A stretch of 64,000 bases of DNA from Circinella umbellata (taxonomy: Eukaryota > Mucoromycota > Mucoromycetes > Mucorales > Lichtheimiaceae), in the NCBI GenBank assembly GCA_025093555.1, contig JAIWNF010000016.1, positions 744,001-808,000 on the forward strand, written 5' to 3'. Both the position numbers and the translations under genes were made by a program. Positions within the stretch are counted from its first letter, which is position 1, and the number at the start of each line of letters is the position of its first letter. The notes beneath the pieces were generated by a model, which was given only the letters and a program-made list of their open reading frames with translations, searched no databases and was not told the origin of the DNA. This document shows, in pieces, positions 48,047-60,300 of this stretch.

Positions 48047-50088
48047 ATGAAAACAATAAATGAAAATGCAATCGAAAAAATGGACTTAATGAAATTACCA
48101 TTTGAGTTGGCAGAAATTGTTTTTTCTCAACTCGATGAGTGTGACATTATACAATGCATGTGTGTATGTAAACATTGGTTCAATCAAGTTCCATACTATT
48201 GTCACAAAGTATTTGAACGACTAGAAATAACTCCTAATAGTAGCAAATGGAAATACACTAAAAAATATCTATTGTGCTGTGTTGGCTCTCATGTTACAAG
48301 TTTGAACATATTAGAAGATGGAAATGATGTTCATCAAATATTAAAAGAATTTCGTAATTCCAACCTTACTTCACTTGGTAAAAGAAAAAAAAAATGTTTA
48401 TTTTTTTTATTTTATTTTGTATCTTACTTGTTTTGTGATTGGAATGTTTTTTTTTATCATTGTTATTAGATATCGAGTATTATCGGCCTCCTTTGATCGA
48501 TTGCATCGATGATAAGACCAGAACGATTGTCAATGAGTATGAAACAACTAGTGCTGAATCAGCAACTTTACTTTTTACTGAATTACGGACCTTTTATTGT
48601 GACAGCCTTACCAAGTTAAGCATCACACACCATTTTCGTTGTACTATTACTTTATTAAATGTGATGGAAAATTTTCCACAATTGACACATCTCACACTGT
48701 CAACTCCACTGGACCTGGACGAGGAGACTGTTAATAATAATGATAACAACATTGGCTTTATTGACAAAACCGAGAGTACTTTAATTCTACAACAGCCAAA
48801 AACGTGCTCTACTTCCATATACTCGAGTCTGATATACCTCAATATCGATCACAGTTTTGATTTCGATTTGACAGTCATACCTTTTATCAAACACTGTCCT
48901 AACCTCTCCCATATATGTTTTACGGCATTGAATGGTAATAATGTCAAATATATTGATAAAAAAGGCGGTAATCAAGTCAGTCATTTATTGGATGCAGCAC
49001 CTAACCTATACAGTTTTATATCATCCGAATTGTGTTGTCGAGCATCTGAAAAGTACCAGTCGTCAACTCATACAACAATTGATAATTTTGGCCAATCACG
49101 GCTACAGTCATTATCATCATTATCACAACTAGAGAGCGGTGTCAGCAACAATAAAGACGGCAGTCAAGGTTTGAATGTATTTATACTTGATCAGGCAGAT
49201 GGACAATATGTTGACGAATCACTATCTGTAGTACTAGAAAGATCACAACAAACACTTAGAATACTGGATGTTAGCTTGGAAATGTTTACTTTCTACCGTA
49301 TTTCTACTCATAATGTGACCTTATTTAACGTCCATCTTCCGTGCCTTGCTGTACTTCGACTTTCTTGCCTTGATATTGACCCAGATTGGGTTGCAGCCTT
49401 GTTACGACAAACTCCAGTATTGGAAGAAATTGAATTAAACGAGGTACCTGATCATTTAACACAAGAAATCGTTAGTGAAATAGCAACATTACACTTTCTT
49501 CGACGCTTTATTTTTTCAGTCTATTTAAGCGGTATTACAGCAGATCCACCTACTCAACAAATTGATTTAAAGAAATGGGCAGCACAAACTTCTCGATTAC
49601 AAGAGATTAACTTATATAATGCTTATCCCACCGATGATATGCTTTATTACATTGGTCAGATTCCATCCATAAAAAAGTTCTGTACAAATCATCGTCATGG
49701 TTATAATCTCAATGGCCCAATAAACTTGGTAACTACGAATGGACTCTCTGCATTTGCTGCAGAACTAGCTAAAAATAAGAGTAATGGCAGTAGTCATGAC
49801 ACTAGTAGCATGAGTGATGGGTTACAAGAGTTACAACTGAAAGGGTTTGATACATTGACAGACACTGTTCTTGAAGCGTTGGGTGATGTGGATAGTCTGA
49901 CTAATTTGCAAATATGTAAATGTACCATAACAGATGATGGATTGAAGACTTTTGTAAATAAGAAAGCAATGACACTAAAAAAACTTTCTTTAACTTATTG
50001 CAAGAATATATCGGAAGAGGGTATTAATTATGCAAAATTGGTTCTTGGTGCTTCAAATGTATCATTTCTTCAGTGGAGGCGCTCATGA
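48047..50088 (+). CDS. F-box protein with leucine-rich repeats
   Basis: Two exons, 48047-48377 and 48470-50088, give 649 residues. The F-box is at about residues 13-50 (LMKLPFELAEIVFSQLDECD, CVCKHWFNQVP). The remainder has irregular leucine-rich repeats, such as LPCLAVLRLSCLDI, LEEIELNEVPD, LQELQLKGFD and LTNLQICKCTITDDGL, the last being the Cys-containing repeat type seen in Grr1/Fbxl proteins. Such proteins present substrates to SCF ligases; the substrate is unknown. Large F-box/LRR families are common in filamentous fungi. The start used is the first ATG with a matching splice phase; an upstream in-frame ATG-lacking extension exists and is not favoured. Confidence 0.85.
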
Positions 50089-50518
50089 ATTCTTTGTATA
50101 TCTACATATATATCTACATATTATCTCTTATCATTTTGTGATTGTATTTCTTCATTTCATGTAATTTTTCTCATCCAAATAAATAGCGGCCCATTTTTAA
50201 ATAATAGTATATCAATGTCTCTGTGTGTGTGTTTATGTGTGTGGTATCATAATAAAATTGTTTGTTTATAATTGTTTTGGGAGGGGGGGGAGTTACTCTA
50301 CATACATTGCCATAAAAAAAGTATTGGTATAACCATCTATTGCGACTATTTACGAAGAATTTGAATAAATGGGAAAGGGGCAGTAAAAGGTGTACAAAAT
50401 GAAAAAAAAAATGAAAATCAAATAAAAAATAAAAAGAAGAATGAAACAAAAATGTAAAGAAAAAAAAATATGTAAAAATATATAAAATAGGAATAAAAAG
50501 AGGTGAATTGTTTTTCTT
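50089..50518. other. Convergent 3' flanks, 0.43 kb
   Basis: Spacer between the F-box/LRR gene and the CH-spectrin-GAR gene, with a short G-run near 50280-50291. No gene. Confidence 0.5.
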
Positions 50519-53500
50519 TTATCGCGAACGACGAGGGGTAATAAACTTGGTATCTTTGCTCCTGGCTTTTGTCATTCTTACTTCAACTTGATTACCTTCA
50601 CTATCCAAAGGTACCAAAAACTTGTTACCTTCTTTTAAGCCATGACCATAAGCAGGTGAAGTGTTGCGTTGAAAAGGTGTTGATCTTGATTCTCTAACAG
50701 GTGACATAGGAGGTCCACGACTTTGTCTGCCGTTACCATTACCACCACGGATAGTAACAATGCCACCATTGGTTTGTAGAATACCTTCACGAATAACTTG
50801 TCCACCACCTTGTTTTTCTTCATCGGTTTTGGTAACAACGTTACCATCTTCTAAAAGCGAATGGTCACGTAAAAATTGTGAAAGTTCTTGCCAACCTTTA
50901 GGAATAAAATTAAAATAGATATTTCTAATTAGTTTCTTTTTTTCGTTTTTTTTTTAGTTTATTATAAAGAAGAATAGAAAAAATTTACTTACCACCACCT
51001 ACGCGAACCATAACCATTCGACTCCGTAAAATACGACAATAAGCCAGTTTCGGATTTCTCGCACCGAACCAATATCTTCCAACTTCACCAGGAACCATCT
51101 TGACTCGAATTTTATAAGGTGAGTCATTAACAATATTTCCAACAGCCATATCCAAATCATTCTTGGGATCAGCAACATAAGCTTCAGGTGTTTTTGTAGA
51201 TGTACGTGAGCCCGGTCGTCCCATTCCTGCACGAGTAGAGGGTCTTGGTGGTCTTGCTGCTTGTGACGCTCTTGTATTTCCCATTCCTGTCCTTGGTACC
51301 ATGGTAGATCGAATGGTAGATGGAGGCGGCCGTCTTGTAGGTGCCATAGCCGACTGAGGACGTGCTCTTGCTGCTGTTCGAAGTCGTGGAGTTGATTGAG
51401 CTGGTTTTGGTTTTTCAACTTGGGCAAAAGTAGGCATGGATTGTCGCTTGGTCAAAGTAGATTTACGGCCCAATGTGCTTTCCTTAATCATTCGGCTATT
51501 AAATGATTCACTCAAGGGACCAATGCGATCCAATAAATCAGCCCGTTTGGATGCAGCTTGCGACTTTAATTGTGCCCATTTATCCTTCAAATCCGTTAAA
51601 CAGTCTACAACACGTTTATCGGTAATGACATGTTTTGCAACATCCTTGGCTTCATTCATTAAATCATCAATTTTGGGTTCATAATATCGATATCTCGTGT
51701 CCAAATCAATCAACATAGCTTGTAAATCTGCTCGACTTGGTAATCCATCGACAATTCGTGCATAAGCTGGTGATGCTCGTTCCACAACCTCATATAATGC
51801 AGATAACATTACCTCAAGCTCTTCCACCACCGTTAAAAATGCTTCTAATTTTTCTGCTCCAGCAATAGCATCACGTTTCATTCGAATGATATCGGTTAAC
51901 CCTCGTACAGCAACTGCAATTTCAGTACGTTGACCAGCAAAAATATCCTCACTATCCGAATTGTTGTTAAGCATATTGTCGAGCTCTGTTAATTTGGTGT
52001 GTAAATGCTGTTCAATATCACGATCGACCGTGTCCAATTCACCTTTAGCGACAAATAACTCGTGTTCAGTTGGCATCATAGAAAGTGGACAGGAGTTGAC
52101 CATTTTTAAATCGTTACCATCAACCGCATTAATCATCTCTTCTGAAAATCCACCACTGACACGAATACTATTAGCTCGGTCTTTTAAATGACCCACCAGT
52201 GTTAAAATTTCCTTGACTTTGCGTGCAATTTCAACATCCCGCCATGAGTTTTGAACACTCAACTTGGCCATATCCAATTGATTTGCCAATTGTTGCCACT
52301 CGCTCAAAATCATATCTTCACGTTCCTTGATAGCATCCTTAACAGATTCTGGGTCAATACTGAGTTCATGCAAATTGAGAGGCTTTTGGTCTCGGCCATT
52401 TAAAATGCGCGATGGCATCGCCTTGAATGCACGCACAATGGGTTGGATTTCAGAGATCTTGTGTTCGAGTGCTTCCATTTCGGCACGCAATTCGCTTTCG
52501 TCCTTAAGACATACATCACTCGTGATTTGAGAAATAGCTTGACTGCATTGACTAACCCATGTTTGAAGATCTTTTGCTGCCTTGGCATGAATTTGTGTTT
52601 TTTTCACAAACGCCGCTTGTCGTTTTTCAAGACCGATTGTATCCAATAGTTGGGCAATACCTTCCTCGATTTGTTCGACGGGTCCCAAAGCCGTTGTTTT
52701 ATCATAGCCCTGATTTTGAAGTGCACGTGCCACATCCCATAATCGTCTTAAGTCTCCTTGTTGTAAATCACGTACTTGTGCTTCAGATCCACTGGCTTGT
52801 TTTTGAATACTATGGGCTAATTTCTCAATTTCACGCATTTCACCGGATGCGAATGAGGCTCGTCCAACAGCAGACATGCGTCGACCCACAATTTCTTTAA
52901 GTAATTTAACTTGTTCATGGAGCGAATCTGCTCTGCTCAAAAAGTCAGATAATGCCACAGCATTATCAGCATTCTTTTTCAATGCATTAATACTAGCTTG
53001 GACTGTTTGAGCCTTGTTCAATAACGCCGCATGACGATCACGGGCACGAGAATAATTGGCAGTTTGTAACGGATCATCCTTGGCCTTGTTTCCTTCTTCT
53101 GTAATTTCTTCTCCCATCCAATCGAGTGTTTTGATAGCTTTCTGGACTTTCTGCTCAATAGCATTCAAGTCATCATGGGTCCATGATCCAGACTTTGCCA
53201 ATTCGGAAATAGATTCGTTTAAACCTGCCAACAAATTGGTCTCGACCGTACTAAGTCGTCGTTGTCGATCATACCATTGACTCACAGCTTCAGTAAATTG
53301 GGATAAATGATCCATATCATTACCCAATTCCTTCCAGTCTTTGTCCATAAACATCTTGACCATGTCAACATCCACCATTGCTATATCATCATTATTATTG
53401 TTGTTGCTTTTGTTTCCCATGGTAGAATCCACGGAAGCGTATTTTAAATCTTCTTGCAACTCAGTAAGATGCTTAGATTGTTCTCGAAAAGCATCTGTTA

Positions 53501-56500
53501 GTTTGACCAATTTGTCACGTAACATTTCATATCGTTGACGGTCTTGTTCTTCGGATTGACCCATGATAAACCCACATGTTTGTTTCAAGCCAGGTAAAGA
53601 AGCTCGTGTTTCACGGAGAAAAGTACGTAACAAATTGAATTTTTCGGCATAGGTATTCCCATCTTCTTTTTTCTTGCGTAACGCCTGGAGATTGGCACCA
53701 TGTTCATCCAACATTCCATGTAATTGATCAAATGCATTGGTTAAATATTGAGATGCATCTTCTAATGCTTCGCGATCCACAGCTGTATCCATCTTGCCAA
53801 CAATCTCCAATAAAGAATCAATATTGGTCAATACATCAATGGTTTCATTTTCCTTGCCATTCTTCAGTTTGTTTAACATGTTATCACGATCTCGTTGTAG
53901 TCGTCGTAAATCATCCATAGTTAACGAATCACCTGACTCAACATCCACACGGACCTTACGTAATATGTTCATTCGATCATCCGCCCATTCACTCAATCTT
54001 TTAGCATCATTGAGCAATTGTTTTCCACGTTTATGCAATTGTAACACATTACGAAGACCATTTAATCCATCATCCAATTCGTCTACCAATCCAACCAATT
54101 CAGTACGTCTTTCACTAATCACGTCTCGAATTATCCCATTGGACTCATCATTTTCTTCCTTGTCCACATCGAGATCTGGTTCTGGATAAGGTATCCGACC
54201 TGCAGCTGCTGTAACCGATTGAACAATGCGTTCATGCAAATCTTGAACACGACCCGTCATTTCACGATCATTATCATCTGGTAACGCTGTTCGTTGTACT
54301 TCCTCCAAATCTTCTTTGAGCTGTTGTACATCTTTTTTAATTGCATATACTTGATATAAAAAATCCATCACCTTGAGACGTTGTTCTACTACTTGACGTG
54401 AAAAATTAATGCGCTTGAACAAGGCTTCAAATTCATGTTCACATGCGGATTGTCTAGCTTCCAAATGATTAGGCACATCAATGGTCAATGCATCTTCAAG
54501 ATCATGAAATGAATCAACAGTTGTCGTGAACTGTCCTTGATCAAATTCAGTCCGTTTGCTTTCAAGCATTAATAAGCGTTGAATAACCAATTCCTTGAGC
54601 CGTTCTTGTGCCATGACTTGTTCACGATGATAAGCTTCATCCACGTCACTGTATAAATCATCTTCTGCTGCTTGCCATCGAGCATTACCACGAACAAATT
54701 CTTCTACTTCCTTGTCAGCTTCCTTGAGCCATTCATGACACTTTTCCAATTCACCCTCCCATGCTGTACGTTGTGTTAATACATGCAAATCATTGCTTTT
54801 CTGTCGTAACGAATGCATTAATTTCTCTAATGCTGTAATTGTTGTCAAGGTGATTTCAATGGTTGTTGCATCAGCTGGACTCAGGTCTTTGTCTGCACGA
54901 CCTGCACCTGTTAATGCTTTTACATGAGCACGTAATCGAGCCATATCCTCTTTATTGAATGTTTCTATTTCTTTTTCAAGTACTTGATGTGTTGCATTGA
55001 GTTGTTCCACTTGTTCACGCGTGGCTGGTAAATCTTTGTTGTTAAGTGTTTCAGGAACCTTAATATTTTCCAATCGTTCCATTCGGATTGAAATCCATTG
55101 TCGTATTCGTTGAGCTTCTGTAAACCAAACACGTACTTCTTCTACCCAAGAACGGACAAGTTCATTTTTTTGTACAAGAGCATCAAAATGATCACGATAA
55201 GCTTTGGCTTCTTTGTTGCTTTGTTGTTGAGCACTGGCTTCAGCCGCTGTATCATCATCATCATCATTACGAATACCGTTTTCATTGTTGTTTTCATCGT
55301 CATGACGATATTCAATAAGTCCAGCAGGTTCGAGAAGCTCAGAAAATGTGTTGGAGATATTATCAATCATAGAAAACGCCTTTTGCATTCGCAATTCCAT
55401 ATGTTGAATATCGCTATCTTTTGAGGTTGACGTCGTCTTGACCATTTTCATTTGTACATAATCCAATTCATTTCGTACATCTAAACAGTGTCTCGAAAAT
55501 AAAAATCCATGTTGAAATGTCGTCAATAAATGTCCACCTTTATCTGCATCTTCCATCAATACTCTAAAAGCTTGATCGATTTGTTCACATCGTTGTTGTA
55601 CAATTGGATCTTGTTTATCTTGTTCTGATAATTGCTGTGTCAATTGTTGAAATCCATCGAATTCATCTTGTCGAAATACCTGTAAAGTTACTTGAAACGT
55701 ATTATAATTTTGTTCATACGTTCTCAAGTCTTCCTCACCAGCTTGCAAAGGATGTAATAATCTGGGCCCAGAATGTTCCGTTCCACCTGAAGTATATTCA
55801 CTAGCTGCCTCTGATGATGATTCTAATAAGTCGGGTGTTGCTGATGATGTACTACCACGAACAGATGCATGATGATAATTTCGTGTTGGAATAATCGTGA
55901 CTAATCGATTTTGTAATTGAAGAATTCTATCAAATATGCTATTTGCTCGCTGATCGAATTCATCTCTGACACTAGAAGATGGTGATGGTGATGATGGTGA
56001 TGATGCTGTTGATGCTGCTGATGGTGATGTCGTTTTAGTCGTTTTAGTCGTTTTGGTTGTAGTTGTTTTGGTCAACTTTGCATGTTGAACAGAATATGTG
56101 GCAGTTATTGTTTTTGTTTGCTGCTTTGGTTCCTGTTCTTCCATTTCTCCTTCTGAACTTTGTACAATGGATGAAGATGATGTATTATCACTTGATGAAG
56201 GTGAAGATGAAACAGCGGCCAATGTTGTTGTGAATCGATTAATATCATCTCGTCGTTTTGTTTTCACTTCTTCCACTTGATTTCGTGCTCGTACACCTCG
56301 AATAAATTCAATTAAATAAGCCATGATTGATTCTTCATCCACATGCATTGCATCTGCTAAACAAGCGGCATCCAAAAATAGAGGAACTTGAAAAGTATTG
56401 TGAATTCGTCGAAATGCTGTTTCCAACGTATCTTGCCACCATTTTCTTGGATGGTTTTTACGTCGTTCTTCTGAAAGAAACTCTAAAAGATCTGGGACGC

Positions 56501-57329
56501 AGTCAGGTTCATGACAATGTAGTAAAGTCATGAAAAATGTACCATCTTGCCAGCTATCACTCATATCATCTATTGGTGGTATTAATGACGCGTTGATATA
56601 GTCTGATAAAGTGACTTGAGCCCATGTTAATAATACTTGTTGAATATCAGCTGGTGTTACCGCAGTATGTTTTGGTATACTAATAATAGGGTGAATCTAT
56701 AGTATAATAAGTGTACGAAAAAAGAAAAACGCGTGACTATTTGTTAATATTATTATTATTTGAACGCGTTAATTAGAGATGAAACATGAAGTTTTAAAAC
56801 TAAAAATATAATTTACATGTGAACTCATAAAAGCAAATGTATCGTCTTGTAATGAATTGATGAAACGTGCTTGATATTGTGTTAAAATAAAAGAAACAAA
56901 TGAGATAATATGTTCTTCTTGTTGGTTCAAAGTCGGTAAATAATCCAATTCTAGATAGGATTTTAATATTGAAATTGAATTATCCCTTGACTTTTTTTTT
57001 GTCTCCTCTTTTTCGTCCTTTTGTTGTTGTGTAAATGCAGATACGAACTGATATAATATAAGGTCATCGTTAACAAGCTGAGACAAAGACAATATATTAG
57101 TACAATTTAAATTATTATGAATCCATTGAATCAACATGTTACATCGCAGATGACGACTTTCTGGTGGCATGGCAACTGGTGGTGAAGGTGGTGTGATGGG
57201 CGGTTCAGTCATGTTATAGGAATGGCGGTGTCGATCCAAAGTACCAGTAGTGGATGGTGTATGCGAAATATCATGAAGTTTTGAAGAAGTATTAATGGTC
57301 GGTTCAATGTCAAGAACGGTTGTGTTCAT
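50519..57329 (-). CDS. Spectraplakin-like protein: tandem CH, spectrin-type coiled coils, GAR (GAS2) domain
   Basis: Three exons, 57329-56817, 56696-50993 and 50895-50519, give 2197 residues. Residues ~65-170 are a divergent first calponin-homology domain (MLIQWIHNNLNCTN, LSLSQLVNDDLILY); ~180-315 are a clear CH2 (VLLTWAQVTLSDYINASLIP, WQDGTFFMTLLHCHEPD, LDAACLADAMHVDEESIMAY), together an actin-binding module. From ~430 to ~1890 are long helical spectrin-like repeats rich in W, E, K and Q. A Pro/Arg/Thr-rich basic segment (about 1920-2010, ARPQSAMAPTRRPPPSTIR) precedes a GAR domain at ~2018-2085 (YKIRVKMVPGEVGRYWFGA, YCRILRSRMVMVRVGGGWQE), which binds microtubules in GAS2 and MACF. This predicts an actin-microtubule cross-linker. 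EF-hands and a plakin domain are not seen. The start is the ATG at 57329. Confidence 0.9.
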
Positions 57330-60300
57330 GAAGGGCAAGAATATATATTATTTTGGTATGTATATGCTTTTTTTTTTAAAATGCTTCTCTCACGTTCTCT
57401 CTCTCGTTCTCTCGCCTTCGTTGTATAATTAGATGGTATAATTGATATATAATTTTTTTTTTTTCAAAAAAAAAAAAATCTGTTGGTTGATCACTGTTGC
57501 TGATGTGTATATGTGCTGAACAACAAAGAAAAAAAAAGTGGATAAAGAGAGTAAAAAAAAAGGAGCAAAGAGGGTTTTGCGGCGGAGGAGGAGGGGAATG
57601 GTTAAAAGAAGGAAGAGAAGGGGTTTGTGTGTGTGTTTAGAAAAGTCGTTATAATTGCCAATCTTTTTAACCAAAAAGTGTCGTTATGTTTTGTGTTTTG
57701 TGTTTTATTTTTCAAGAAATATTAAGGGGTATAGAAAAATGTATAAAGCACACAACAGTGCGTTTTATTCTGTTGTTTGGTTATATAAAATATTTATTTT
57801 GGTGTGTGTGTCGAATTGTTAATTGAAAAAAAAAAATGAGAAGGGGGAGAATAGAAAAAAAAGGGGGGGAGGAGGAGGAGGGAGAGATGTTCAAGAAGAA
57901 GAGCCAAATGAATAATGAAGAATCAGGTTAAGAAAGGATTTATTCACCATAACAAACACACATGCACCCAGTCTCCGAAGAAGGTAAGTGTTCCACACTA
58001 TCTTTAACTGTGTAAGGTAATCACGTTCCCTTGGTGATTTTCGCTTTGTCGGAATACACAACCGCCACCTTGCTAACTTTCTCTTTTTTGTGACTTTTCC
58101 ATTACACTATTATATAACAAAAAAATAGAGTCGGGACCCAACATCTCTGTAGTTCTGGCTCTTTCTGTCCCTTAACATTCCACTTCTTAATATTATCACT
58201 ATTATTGCTACTCTTGTTTTATTTCTAACTAAACATAGTCCAATAGCCACCCGATACGTTAATGCGGCATGTGATCCTACTTCCTGGGCCCAATGTTCCC
58301 CTGTTTGCATAAACATAATAAATATATCATCTCTTTATTCTTTGAAACCACTGTGAATATTGGATGTGGTAGCAGTATATAAAAAAGTTACACTCGCTAT
58401 ATATTATGCTTGTTGAGTATGAATAGGATACCATATGTTGTTAATAAAATGTGGCACGTTCAAGAAAATCTTTTAGGCCCAGCTGTTGTATACTTTTTAG
58501 TTGACACGTTTTTTTTTTTTCTTTAACAAATGGTTTATACATGTTATAAAAGAATTCATTATTTATTTAATAGTTGCTATTAATTATTAATTATTTCATT
58601 ATTAATGAATGTTAGCTGTCAATAAGACCTTTCTTTTAAATTTATATTTTCTCTTTAACTAAGATTAATCCGACGGCGATCGATTCTTTGCAGTTTTTTT
58701 TTTTTACGCCAGCTTATATGATTTTCTGTGTTCAACTTTTTCTTTTTTCTACTTTGCTAAAAGTAAACTAGCCGTGTAACTCTTTTCATCGATGCTAAAT
58801 TTATTTTGTATATACACAAATCATTTATATACATGCATAAAAGTTTTGACAACATATTTATTTAGTGATAAAAATTATGTTAAAATGGTTGAATAACAAA
58901 CATTGATTTGCATATGTTATATAAAAAAATAATATTATGACATCTATTTTTTCTTTTATAGAAAATAACAAGTAAGACCGAAGATTCCATTGAAACCAAC
59001 ACTTTTTTATTTAACCCAAAAAAAGATGCATCGGACACAGGCTTCCGTTCATTTCAGGGCGTACAAAAAAAAACGGAGAGGAGTTGAAAAGTGTCTACTT
59101 GTCAAACCCAAAAAAAAAAAGAAGAATCTCATTTTTTTTTTATAAAGTGTTTTCATATTGTAGATAAATCTTATAATAGTAGATGATTACGATGGAGAAT
59201 ATAGAGTAGATATACGGATAATAGTTGATCATTTTTAAAATTGTATAATCTATATTGTATATATATAAACGAAATTGAGTTCTTCTAAAGATGCAAATCT
59301 GATAAGTCTCCTACTCACTAACAAATATACAAGCGCTGTCAATAGTGATGGTTACGCTACATATAAAAAAAGACTATTAAAGTAAGTTACTGTACTGCGT
59401 TTGCAATGTTCCAAGCTTCTCTTAATTTTTATTTGTACACAAATTTTATAACAAATTGTACAATTATATCGGTGTCCTATATTATGGTGCACTGCTTTTA
59501 ATATAATTAAAGTATTTGCAGGATGGTAATAATCAAAAGTCAAGTTTTTCTATTTTTTTTATAACGAAACCAAAAATAAATGTAAACTGGTCGACGTATT
59601 AAAAACATTCTCTTTTTTTTTTTGGATACGATCCATCACATTTTGAGGAGAAGAGAAAAGAGCTAATGTTGAGCAGCCATGTAATGATGCAGCAAGTAAA
59701 ACAAAATATAATTCTAGTAATAGTAGTAATAGTAGTAATAGTAGCAGTAGTAGTAGTAGTAATGACAATATATGACATAATTTATTATATAATAGTATTT
59801 TTTCAAATTCTTGCAGTAAAATAATGATATGGTTATCTTTACTATTTATACTGTTAATAGCACATCAATGGTACCTACATTTACTGCGCTTGGGACATCA
59901 TTTATTATATCTAAATAAAGTAATTGTTTTATGCAAGTGTACTAACTCTTTTTTTTATATTTTGACATTTTTACTTCTATATAAGCAATAAACTTATGCA
60001 CTTGTTGAATAATAATAACAAAAAAAAGGGGGGGTGGGGGGGGGAGGTTGTAGAAATAATGTCATATATAGAAAAGTGAACTTAAATCACTTTTCTTGTC
60101 AAATTTGCTTAACCTTTTTGATAAGAAAAGAGCAAACTTTTTCTTTCCGTTGATCATTATTTTATTCCCCCCCTTCTTTTTTCCTTCTCTTGGTTACGTT
60201 AGGTTTAATATGAATTATATAAATGTAAAAAAAAAACTAGTTTACTTATTAACTTTTAACTACATTATTACTTGCTTGTTTGTTTTATGGACTGTGCCGC

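Noticed and set aside
59559..59768. 69-residue minus-strand frame starting with poly-Leu
   Set aside because: Produced by the (TAG)n microsatellite.
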